A stretch of DNA of 62,236 nt from Paludibacteraceae bacterium. Lineage in GTDB: Bacteria > Bacteroidota > Bacteroidia > Bacteroidales > Paludibacteraceae. The notes under the pieces are model-generated. The model ran no database searches. It saw nothing but the letters and a program-made list of their open reading frames with translations, and had not been told where the DNA came from. The DNA is taken from contig JAKSNS010000011.1 of the NCBI GenBank assembly GCA_024399545.1, positions 1 through 62,236 on the forward strand. The letters run 5' to 3'. The position numbers and the translations under genes were made by a program. Of this stretch, positions 1 to 8,500 are shown in pieces; positions within the stretch are counted from its first letter, which is position 1; each line of letters starts with the position of its first letter.

Positions 1-54
1 ATGTATCGTTAATCTATCGTTAATGTATCGTTAATGTATCGTTAATGTATCGTT
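1..54. repeat. Tandem 11-bp repeat, five units
   Basis: Five consecutive units of the 11-mer AATGTATCGTT. The first unit is cut by the window edge and the second has one substitution (C for G). The array may continue to the left. A single related stretch (TATCGTTAATG) occurs near 18225. Function unknown. Confidence 0.9.
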
Positions 55-289
55 GCGGCTATATCTTTGACCTGATGGAAAAATGACGAGAATAGGAATA
101 GAATGTTATTTGAGAAAATTCTTGAGGTTTGCACTTTTGGTGAACCGTGATGTGGGAAAACGGACGGTTGGTTTTCCGTTTTGGACAACTTTTCGGTTTT
201 TGAGTTTTTGTAAATATATGGTACAAAGGCACTTGAGTTTAAGTTTTGGACAACTTTGTTGAATGTGAAAAAATTTTTCCGATTTTTGT
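55..289. other. Intergenic region upstream of nrdJ with hairpin and direct repeats
   Basis: No gene is visible. AAAACGGA (157-164) and TCCGTTTT (175-182) can pair as a hairpin, possibly the end of an upstream transcript. The 15-mer GTTTTGGACAACTTT occurs at 178-192 and again at 243-257, the second copy about 33 nt upstream of the nrdJ -33 box. I searched by eye for a cobalamin riboswitch box and did not find one. Confidence 0.6.
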
Positions 290-319
290 TTTGCGGTTCA
301 AAATAATATCGTATCTTTG
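290..319 (+). promoter_or_regulatory. Bacteroidetes sigma-ABfr-type promoter of nrdJ
   Basis: TTTG at 290-293, an 18-nt spacer and TATCTTTG at 312-319 match the Bacteroidetes consensus TTTG-N19-TAnnTTTG. The nrdJ start codon lies about 50 nt downstream. Confidence 0.8.
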
Positions 320-368
320 CACCGCATTTCCCGAAAAACGAGACAACAAAAAAACACATCTATATTAT

Positions 369-2909
369 ATGGAACCAATTGACATCAACGAATCGAAACA
401 GGCGTGCATTGAGTATTTTGGCGGCGATGAACTGGCGGCGCAGGTTTGGCAAAACAAGTATGCCCTGAAAGATTCAAGAGGTAACCTTTACGAGAAAACC
501 CCAACCGAGATGCACCACCGTATCGCGGGTGAGATTGCACGTATTGAGAAGAAGTACAAAAACCCAATGAGCGAGCAGGAGATTTTTGACCTTATGGACC
601 ATTTCCGCTACATCGTCCCACAAGGTGGGCCTATGACCGGGGTGGGAAACAACCTGCAGGTCTCGTCGCTTTCAAACTGTTTCGTTATTGGCGTTGACGG
701 TCAGGCGGATTCGTATGGTGCTATATTCCAGATAGATGAAGAGCAGGTGCAGTTGATGAAACGTCGTGGCGGCGTGGGTCATGACCTTACGCACATCAGG
801 CCTGAGGGGTCGCCTGTGAAAAACTCCGCTTTGACATCGACGGGTATCGTCCCTTTCATGGAACGCTATTCAAATTCTACGAAAGAGGTTGCGCAGGGTG
901 GTCGTCGCGGTGCCTTAATGCTCTCAGTATCAATAAAACACCCAGACTCGGAGAAATTCATTGATGCCAAACTTGAGCAGGGGAAAATAACAGGTGCGAA
1001 CATCTCCGTCAAGATTGACGACGAATTTATGCAGGCAGTCGAGATGGACCATGAATACGTGCAGAAGTGGCCTGTCAACTCGGATAACCCTATGGTTAGC
1101 AAAAACATCAAGGCACGTTCTTTGTGGAACAAAATCATCCATAACGCATGGAGTTCAGCCGAACCTGGCGTGCTGTTCTGGGACACGATTTTGCGCGAGT
1201 CTGTGCCTGACTGTTACGCCGACCTTGGCTACAGGACAGTGTCAACCAACCCTTGCGGCGAGATTCCCCTTTGCCCATACGACAGCTGCCGTCTGTTGGC
1301 TATAAACCTTTATTCGTATGTCGATAATCCTTTCACAGAGAGTGCATCCTTCAATTTCGACAAGTTCCGTGAGCATGTGCGTTGCGCACAAAGAATAATG
1401 GATGACATCATAGACCTTGAGTCTGAGAAGATTGACCTTATAATCAAGAAGATAGAGAGCGACCCAGAGTCCGAGACTGTCAAGGCTACCGAACTTGACT
1501 TGTGGAAGAAAATCAAGGAGAAAACCCTTCAGGGGCGTCGTACAGGCGTAGGTATTACAGCCGAGGGTGATATGCTTGCGGCAATGGGGCATAGGTATGC
1601 CTCGGAGGCTGCCATAGATTTCAGCGAGGAGATTCATCGTACCGTCGCCATAGAGGCTTACCGCTCGTCTGTCATAATGGCGAAGGAGCGTGGCGCATTC
1701 GCCATCTATAATGCTGAACGAGAGAAACATAACCCATTCGTCAACCGCATCAAGATGGCTGACCCGGCATTGTACAAAGAGATGGTGAAATACGGGCGTC
1801 GTAACATCGCATGCCTCACCATCGCTCCAACTGGTACGACTTCAATCATGACCCAGACCACGTCAGGTCTCGAACCTGTCTTCCGTGCCGTCTATGACCG
1901 TAAACGCAAGGTCAACCCTAACGACTCAAACGTGCGCATAGATTACCGTGACGCAGAGGGCAACTGTTGGGAGGAGTACCGTGTTTATCATCACAAATTC
2001 GTTGACTGGATGCGCATAAACGGTTATGACACAGAGAAGGAATACACGAACGAGGAGATTGAGGAGATTGTCAAGGAGTCGCCTTACTACAAAGCCACGG
2101 CTGAGGATATTGACTGGGTGATGAAGGTGAAGATGCAGGGACGTATCCAGAAGTGGGTGGATCATAGCATTTCCGTGACTATAAACCTGCCCAAGGAGAC
2201 CCCGGAAACGCTTGTGGCCGAGTTGTATATGGAGGCATGGCGCAGCGGTTGCAAAGGGTGTACGATTTACCGCGAAGGCTCGCGCGTTGGCGTGCTGACT
2301 ACCACCAAGGAGAAGGAGGAAGAGGATAAGAAGAAACGTTGCGTATGCTTCAACCCTGCCGCTCTGACACGTCCTAAGGAGCTGAAATGCGAGGTCGTGC
2401 GTTTCCAGAATAATAAAGAGAAATGGATTGCCTTCGTTGGACTTACAGAGGAGGGTAGGCCTTACGAAATCTTCACTGGTCTTGCCGACGACGAGGATGG
2501 TTTGTTGCTGCCAAAATCCGTCAACGAGGGTATTATCATTAAGACCGCTGACGACGAGGGCAACCGCCGTTACGATTTCCAGTTCAAGAACTCTCGTGGA
2601 TACAAGACCACAATCGAAGGTCTTTCGCACAAGTTTGACAAAGAGTATTGGAATTACGCTAAACTCATCTCTGGCGTGCTTCGTTACGGTATGCCAATTG
2701 ACCAGGTCATCAAGTTAGTGACGGGTCTGCAACTCAACTCTGAATCCATTAATAACTGGAAAGAGGGTGTCGCCCGTGCGTTGAAAAAATATATCCCTAA
2801 CGGTACGGAATTGTCAACGAAGTGCCCAAGTTGCGGCAACGAGACGCTCGTTATGGTGGAAGGATGTGTTAAATGTACCCATTGCGGTTTCTCTAAATGC
2901 GGTGGATAA
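369..2909 (+). CDS. nrdJ: Adenosylcobalamin-dependent (class II) ribonucleotide reductase
   Basis: Reduces ribonucleotides to deoxyribonucleotides with an adenosylcobalamin-generated thiyl radical, an oxygen-independent dNTP source in the cytosol. The ATG at 369 is chosen because the longer open frame (from 246) runs through the promoter; this gives 846 aa, normal for the family. Visible landmarks are the substrate-site loop LSNCFV near residue 100, the glycine-rich GRRGALMLS near 180, and the NPCGE motif with Cys about 296. The C-terminal tail has paired CxxC motifs (CPSCG and CTHCG) that look like a zinc ribbon/redox tail. It has its own promoter and no partner subunit gene adjacent, as expected for a single-chain class II enzyme. 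No B12 riboswitch was seen upstream. Confidence 0.93.
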   Translation: MEPIDINESKQACIEYFGGDELAAQVWQNKYALKDSRGNLYEKTPTEMHHRIAGEIARIEKKYKNPMSEQEIFDLMDHFRYIVPQGGPMTGVGNNLQVSSLSNCFVIGVDGQADSYGAIFQIDEEQVQLMKRRGGVGHDLTHIRPEGSPVKNSALTSTGIVPFMERYSNSTKEVAQGGRRGALMLSVSIKHPDSEKFIDAKLEQGKITGANISVKIDDEFMQAVEMDHEYVQKWPVNSDNPMVSKNIKARSLWNKIIHNAWSSAEPGVLFWDTILRESVPDCYADLGYRTVSTNPCGEIPLCPYDSCRLLAINLYSYVDNPFTESASFNFDKFREHVRCAQRIMDDIIDLESEKIDLIIKKIESDPESETVKATELDLWKKIKEKTLQGRRTGVGITAEGDMLAAMGHRYASEAAIDFSEEIHRTVAIEAYRSSVIMAKERGAFAIYNAEREKHNPFVNRIKMADPALYKEMVKYGRRNIACLTIAPTGTTSIMTQTTSGLEPVFRAVYDRKRKVNPNDSNVRIDYRDAEGNCWEEYRVYHHKFVDWMRINGYDTEKEYTNEEIEEIVKESPYYKATAEDIDWVMKVKMQGRIQKWVDHSISVTINLPKETPETLVAELYMEAWRSGCKGCTIYREGSRVGVLTTTKEKEEEDKKKRCVCFNPAALTRPKELKCEVVRFQNNKEKWIAFVGLTEEGRPYEIFTGLADDEDGLLLPKSVNEGIIIKTADDEGNRRYDFQFKNSRGYKTTIEGLSHKFDKEYWNYAKLISGVLRYGMPIDQVIKLVTGLQLNSESINNWKEGVARALKKYIPNGTELSTKCPSCGNETLVMVEGCVKCTHCGFSKCGG

Positions 2910-2956
2910 CAGGCTGTTTGGGTGTGAGTTGTAAAATTATTGCTGAATAGTGCCTA

Positions 2957-2982
2957 TTTGTCGAAAAAAAGTTGTAAATTTG
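2957..2982 (+). promoter_or_regulatory. Probable promoter of the secreted-protein gene at 3011
   Basis: TAAATTTG (2975-2982) is a good -7 box and is followed by GCAC as in many genes here. The nearest TTTG (2957-2960) is only 14 nt upstream, so the -33 assignment is weak. Confidence 0.55.
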
Positions 2983-3010
2983 CACCCTGAAAAACAAAAC
3001 AATTCTAATT

Positions 3011-3850
3011 ATGAAACACTACTTACTCATAGCCCTTGCTTTGGTCTTTGCTGTGGCTGTCAACGCACAGGAAGGCGAAGAGATTTCATGGCAGGAGCGT
3101 GAAGCCAACATCCGCCAGATGTTCAGCGAGATAGACCAGATGGAGGATAATGACGCCATCACCCGTATGGCTGACTCCATCCAACGTGAAATGATAGAAA
3201 TCCTTATGTATGAGGATTTCCCTTTCGACTACGAATTTGACCTGCTGCCTAACGTCGGTTGCGTGGTTTCTGACGACGGTTTGCTCTATATGTACTCGTG
3301 GAACGTACCTTTGAAGGATCAGAACAACACTTCGCAGTTCTATGCTTTATGCTATAACAAAGCTCTCGGCGTTACTTACGTGTTCGCCCAGGGAATCCCA
3401 AGAGTGCCTTCAGAGAAGGGCAACATCGCTGAGAGTGATTGGTATGGCGCAATGTATTACAAAATCACCCCTGTCCGCGTGAAGGATAATATCGGTTATC
3501 TGATGTTGGGTTATGCACCTATTGATAACAACCGCCAATACAAGATTATTGATATTATGATGCCTAACAAGCGTGGCGTTAAGTTCGGTGGCAACGTCTT
3601 CCAGAAAGAGGACGGCAAAAAGTACTCGCGAATAGTGTTCCAATATGGTCGCAACGTCCAGATGTCGCTCGAAATGGATAAGAAGAAAAAGAAAATCCTT
3701 TTTGACCATCTGACCGAAATCGGCCGTGACGAGGACGGCAAGCCAATCATGGGTCCAGATATGTCCGTTGACGCATTCATCCTCAAGAAGGGTATGTGGG
3801 TTTACAAGGGCGATGTTGATGCCAAGAATCCTCGTGAAAAGAAGAAATAA
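3011..3850 (+). CDS. Secreted protein of unknown function
   Basis: 279 aa with a clear signal peptide: Lys-His start, a hydrophobic stretch of about 15 residues and a cleavage-like site after VNAQ near residue 20. The mature part starts with an acidic, probably helical segment (about 21-60) and continues as a mixed domain ending in a very lysine-rich tail (KNPREKKK). I recognise no catalytic motif or named family. It probably acts in the periplasm or outer envelope. It lies immediately upstream of comEC and may share its transcript, since the comEC frame begins inside or just after its 3' end. Confidence 0.85.
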   Translation: MKHYLLIALALVFAVAVNAQEGEEISWQEREANIRQMFSEIDQMEDNDAITRMADSIQREMIEILMYEDFPFDYEFDLLPNVGCVVSDDGLLYMYSWNVPLKDQNNTSQFYALCYNKALGVTYVFAQGIPRVPSEKGNIAESDWYGAMYYKITPVRVKDNIGYLMLGYAPIDNNRQYKIIDIMMPNKRGVKFGGNVFQKEDGKKYSRIVFQYGRNVQMSLEMDKKKKKILFDHLTEIGRDEDGKPIMGPDMSVDAFILKKGMWVYKGDVDAKNPREKKK

Positions 3851-5249
3851 ACAATATCTTTTGGAATTGTACAAAGGAACGACTTCGCTGAGGTTGTTCC
3901 TTTTTCTGTCTATAGGGGTGTTGATGGTCAACACTGTAGGCGTTGCGCCTTTGTGGATGTTGGTCATTGGTTGTGTGGCGTTTATTATGGTTGTGTTGAG
4001 GTTGGGGAAAATGTGGTTGCGTGTTGGCTTTGTGCTGTTAGCTGTTTCGTTTGGCGGTGTGTGGTCGGTGAGGGAGAGGCCTCTCGCTTTTGGCGATGTG
4101 GTGAAATCTTTTGTCGTCGTCTCTCCGCAGAAGGGTAGTGGCGGGCATTTGGCTTGTGACGTAAGGCTGTCCGATGCCCTAATCCGTTTGAATACTGATA
4201 GTTCCCTGAGATTGGATGTTGGCGAGGTCGTCGAGGCAGATGTCCGTGTTTGTTTTCCTAAATACAAAGGTGGTCGCTACAATTATCCGTTGTACCTTTA
4301 TCGTAAAGGTTATTCAGGCGTTGCGTGGTTAGATTCGTCCAAGATTGTCTCCCGTGTACATGATAGGCGTATGAGTGTTGCCGCTTGGCGACAAATGTCT
4401 GTGCGGCGTTTCGTTAGTCATGGCGTCTCGTCTGAAAACGCTGCTCTCGTATCTGCGGTGACTATAGGGGAGAAGTCGTATCTAAACAGTGACATTACTG
4501 AGGATTTCCGTGATGCTGGTGTGGCGCATGTGTTGGTCGTCAGTGGCTTGCATGTCGGTTTTCTTTTCTTGCTTATAAATTTTTTCTATCGTCGTGCGAG
4601 GAGAAAATGGGTTGTAGCGTTGGTTGGGATAGCGTTGATGTGGGGGTATGCGATTGTCGTTGGGTTGACTGCTTCTGTCTGCCGTGCCACGCTGATGTTC
4701 ACTATAATGTTGCTCTCTATTGTCTCTGACGAGGATTACAACTCGGTGAATGCCCTCTCGCTATCGGCTGTAGTACTTATAGTTGCCAACCCGTTGATTG
4801 TCTATGATGTGGGTTTTCAGCTAAGTTTCCTTGCCGTATTTTCTATAATAATATTTTATCCTGTTATACCTTCCCTTGGAAAAAGGGTTTGGTGCCTGGA
4901 TAAATTATGGAATGCCGCAAGGCTCTCATTCTCAGCGCAAATATTGGTGCTTCCTGTCATAATATATTACTTTGGTCAGATGCCCATCTACTTCCTGCTC
5001 ACCAATATAGCCCTTACACTTGTCACCCCTGTCGTCTTCTTCGTAGGTATGCTGACATTGTTGCCTTTTGTTGGAAACCTGACAGGCGTACTCTTGGATA
5101 TATTGTTGGATTTTATGCGGTCAATAGTCGCCTGTGTTGCCGAATTGCCCCATTCAACCCTCTCAATATCAATAAGTCTCTGGGAAATGCTATTTCTTCT
5201 CTTCCTGATATTAATGATAGGTAACATACTTAGGTCACCCGCAAAATAA
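3813..5249 (+). CDS. comEC: ComEC/Rec2-type DNA-uptake channel protein
   Basis: Inner-membrane channel family that moves single-stranded DNA into the cytoplasm during natural transformation. The protein has an N-terminal hydrophobic segment, an extracytoplasmic OB-like part, then the Competence domain with the hallmark stretches AGVAHVLVVSGLHVG, GLTASVCRATLM and DVGFQLSFLAV, and about eight to ten membrane helices. It ends after the membrane core, so the C-terminal metallo-beta-lactamase nuclease domain of long ComEC proteins is absent, as in many Bacteroidota. The start is uncertain: ATGs at 3813 and 3819 overlap the previous gene by about 35 nt, TTG codons at 3861 and 3867 avoid overlap, and the ATG at 3924 would remove the first membrane helix. 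About 478 aa from 3813. Confidence 0.88.
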   Translation: MLMPRILVKRRNKQYLLELYKGTTSLRLFLFLSIGVLMVNTVGVAPLWMLVIGCVAFIMVVLRLGKMWLRVGFVLLAVSFGGVWSVRERPLAFGDVVKSFVVVSPQKGSGGHLACDVRLSDALIRLNTDSSLRLDVGEVVEADVRVCFPKYKGGRYNYPLYLYRKGYSGVAWLDSSKIVSRVHDRRMSVAAWRQMSVRRFVSHGVSSENAALVSAVTIGEKSYLNSDITEDFRDAGVAHVLVVSGLHVGFLFLLINFFYRRARRKWVVALVGIALMWGYAIVVGLTASVCRATLMFTIMLLSIVSDEDYNSVNALSLSAVVLIVANPLIVYDVGFQLSFLAVFSIIIFYPVIPSLGKRVWCLDKLWNAARLSFSAQILVLPVIIYYFGQMPIYFLLTNIALTLVTPVVFFVGMLTLLPFVGNLTGVLLDILLDFMRSIVACVAELPHSTLSISISLWEMLFLLFLILMIGNILRSPAK

Positions 5250-5529
5250 CGGTTCTATAATTATAATGTTTTGAGTGGGTGAGTTCTCCAAAGGGGTTAG
5301 CGGTGGACATCTCAGCAAAAGTAAAGTTATGGGTGGTTTCAACTTAATTACCCTTTATGAGCATGGATAGTTAAGGGGTACGTCTATGGTTTGCATGTGG
5401 TACGTCTCAGGGGAGAGGGTAAGAGGGATTTGCGTTTAGAGATAGGTCAATTTCAGTCTCAGTATTTCAACAAAAAAGGTATGGCGTTCATGTATGAAGT
5501 ATTTGTCATTATATAAAAAATGATATATG
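5250..5529. other. Convergent intergenic region with a dispersed repeat
   Basis: No gene is visible. It lies between the ends of comEC (plus) and the helicase gene (minus). It contains a 63-nt repeat copy at 5351-5413 (listed separately). No strong terminator hairpin was found. Confidence 0.6.
5351..5413 (+). repeat. Dispersed 63-nt repeat, copy 1 (inverted partner at 60465-60527)
   Basis: The stretch from CCCTTTATG to CAGGGG aligns without gaps to the reverse complement of 60465-60527. The central block AAGGGGTACG...CTATGGTTTGCATG is nearly identical. Most differences are single transitions. Both copies are intergenic. Confidence 0.85.
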
Positions 5530-8500
5530 TTAATATTCATGTTTCTCCTCCAATTGATTTCTTGACCTAACCATCGAGATGTCAGCCAGTAGTACGGCCG
5601 TCTCTTTTTCCTCTTTAGGGGCATCTGCGGCTTTCCAGGCAACGATGAAGCCAACTTTCGCTGATGAAACCCTGAACCCTCTTTCCATCCACTCTTTCAT
5701 CTCACCCTGCATTTTCCTTGACAGCGTAGCCACGGCAATTTCCCCATGATACAAGGTGAAATTCCTGTAAACCAGCCCCATACCTGCCCTCAACCTCAGT
5801 ATCTTCTCTTTTTTGTCTTTGAAGAACCCTAAATACACATCCTTCATTGTCTGTTGTAGCAAAATATGGTCTGGCAGTCCATAAAACCTCTGGTCGTCAA
5901 CACGTTTGTCTGCTTTTATGCCGTCAAAGGAACTGCCCGATGTGTGTATGAAAAGCCTGTTTTTCGCTCTTGTCATTCCTACATAATATCGTCTATTTTG
6001 CAGGTCGCCATTCTTAAAACGGTCATCCACAAGCATATACACATCGTCAAATTCCCTTCCTTTCGCTTTGTGGATAGTCGAGACTACAACGTCCGACGAG
6101 CCGTAATCCGTAAAATCCTCTATTGACGACTCGAAGACGTATTCAGCGAAATCACTCTGGTATTTGCTAACATGCGTCTCATCAAACAGTTGTAGGCATC
6201 TCTCTACATAACCCAAGCATTCACTCCCCTCATAGCAACGCAAAGTCGCCTCTTTTGCCTCGTTCCACGCCTCGTCATTTATGAATGGCGTCTTCACCCT
6301 CAGCGACAGTTGGCGCATGAAGTACCGCATTTCCGCCAAATTCATGAACCTGAAACCATCCATCGACTGTATCAGTTTGCCGTTTATCCCCCTTTTCCTC
6401 AGCAACGCAACTACTATTGCAGCCTCCTCATTTGTCTGTGTCAGCACGCAAGCCGACCCTTCGCTCCTGTTTCTCATCATCTCCTCTATCAGTGGGGTGA
6501 AAAGACTGTCTGAATGGTGGTGCGTTACGCTCACCCACCCATCGTTCTTGCTCATTGACACTATTGGCGTGTTTTTGAGCCTGTTTTTTATCTTTCCTAC
6601 AAAACCGTTGGCGAACGCGACGACGTTGCGCGAGCTGCGGTAGTTCTCCGTCATTTCTATGAACCTGCTTCCCTCTTCTTTCGTCAGTCTGCTCATGTAA
6701 TACGAGTTTGACCCCCTGAATTCAAATATGTTCTGGTCGTCGTCACCCACCGCTATAACCCTCATCTCTTCGTTAGCACCCATAAGTGCCCTCACGAGAT
6801 TGTATTCGCCTTCGCTCATATCTTGTGCCTCGTCTATCACAAGTACCGATTTGCTGATTTTGTTTGGCTCAACCTCCCCGTCACTTATCATTCTTGCCGC
6901 TCTCTCCACCACGTCGGACGACTCTTCGATGTTACCTATTTTTCCCAGCAAGTCAAAGCAATAGGAATGGAATGTCTTTATTTCCACATAGTTTGCCGCA
7001 TTGCCTATCAACTGCATAAGCCGTTGCTTGAACTCTGTCGCCGCTGCTCGCGAGAATGTCAGCATCAGCAACTGTTCGTGTTTCACATCTTCCATCGTCA
7101 GCAGTGACGCCAATTTGTGTGCCAAAACCCTTGTTTTCCCACTCCCCGGTCCTGCCGCTACTACTATGCAACGTGATTTGTAGTCCGAGATTATTTCCAT
7201 CTGCCTCTCAGACAGTTGCCCGAACAGGTGGTTGTATTTATCAGGCGTGAGGTTCCTCTGTATGTCTTTCTGCCTTTCGCCCTTGAAATATTTTGATATG
7301 AATTTTTTGTAGTCAATCTGGAAATAATCTTGAACGAAACCCAGTGCCGCGTTTTCGTCGCGCACCATCAGGTTTGCGTATTCCCCGACAATGTGCACTT
7401 GCTGTATTTTCAGTTTATAGAATTCGTCCAACCTTCGATAGTCTTCCTGTTTGTACCTTAGTTTGTTGTCTTTCAGCCTGCGAATGTCCATTGCGTTGTA
7501 CAACACCAGGAAACCTCCCTCCAGTTTCAATGCCCCGATTTTAGACAGGTAGAGCAGCGATTCCTCCACTTCGTCCAACGTAACGTCCCTGAACTCATTT
7601 CCAAACAGGCTTTGCTCGTTTCTCAGGTCGTTCAGCAGTTCAACAACCGAGAACCTTATCGTCCCTTCTTTTTCGTTTTGTTTCACGCTGCCAACGTTCC
7701 TTATTGCTTGACGGTAAAGCCATTCAACTGCATAACGGCAGATTCCTATCCTTTTCTCGAACCTTTTTATTGTGTCGCTGAAGTTGTTTTGGAGGCTGAC
7801 CTCGAGATTGTGCGTGAAGTCCTCTTTTTTGTGTACGTATCCTTTCACCGTCAGGAAGTAGAGCAGAGTCCTTATGTCTTTCTCTTTAGATGTCGCTATT
7901 CCTTCGTGAATTGCGTTGTCGTTTATCTGCTTGCATGATATTCGCCAAGCGTCGTTCGGTATCTTCCTGAGCAGGAACTCTTCCAATTTGCTGAAACGCT
8001 CAAGCAGCAGCATTGATTTATGTTCCGAGTCTCCAGCGTTGTTCATAAATGCGGAAATCTCTTTCGAGTCTGCCAATATTCCTTCTTGCCGCATTCTTTC
8101 CACGGCTGATACCACATCCTCTTTGCTAAGCCCCAGAACGTCTGCTATGTAGTCCACCCTTGTCTCAGTCTCTCCTTCAGCCGTGCCGCTTGTGTTTTTA
8201 TGTGTTATCAGTGATTTTATTATCCTTATTGCATTCTCGAACTCTTTGCCGTCGAACAGTTTTGAGTCTGTCAGCCTCTTGCGGGCCTCGTCCATGTTCT
8301 TGACTGTTATGCCTGTCGCATAGACATGCGGTACGTTGTTTCCCCTCTCCAAATATTCGCTTTGCTCAAGTGCCGAGATTGCCGTCCTTACCCTTGTCTC
8401 TATGTCTGGCACAGTATCGTCCCAACCTGCCGACCTTGCAATCTCCAAAGCGGAACAGCATACCCTCTGTCTATGTTTCGTCATTCCTTTTATGGCTGAC

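Noticed and set aside
1..368. Cobalamin riboswitch upstream of nrdJ
   Set aside because: No B12-box-like sequence or suitable fold could be recognised by eye in the leader or upstream region.
3410..4267. 285-aa minus-strand open frame
   Set aside because: Shadow of the secreted-protein and comEC genes, which have a signal peptide and family motifs.
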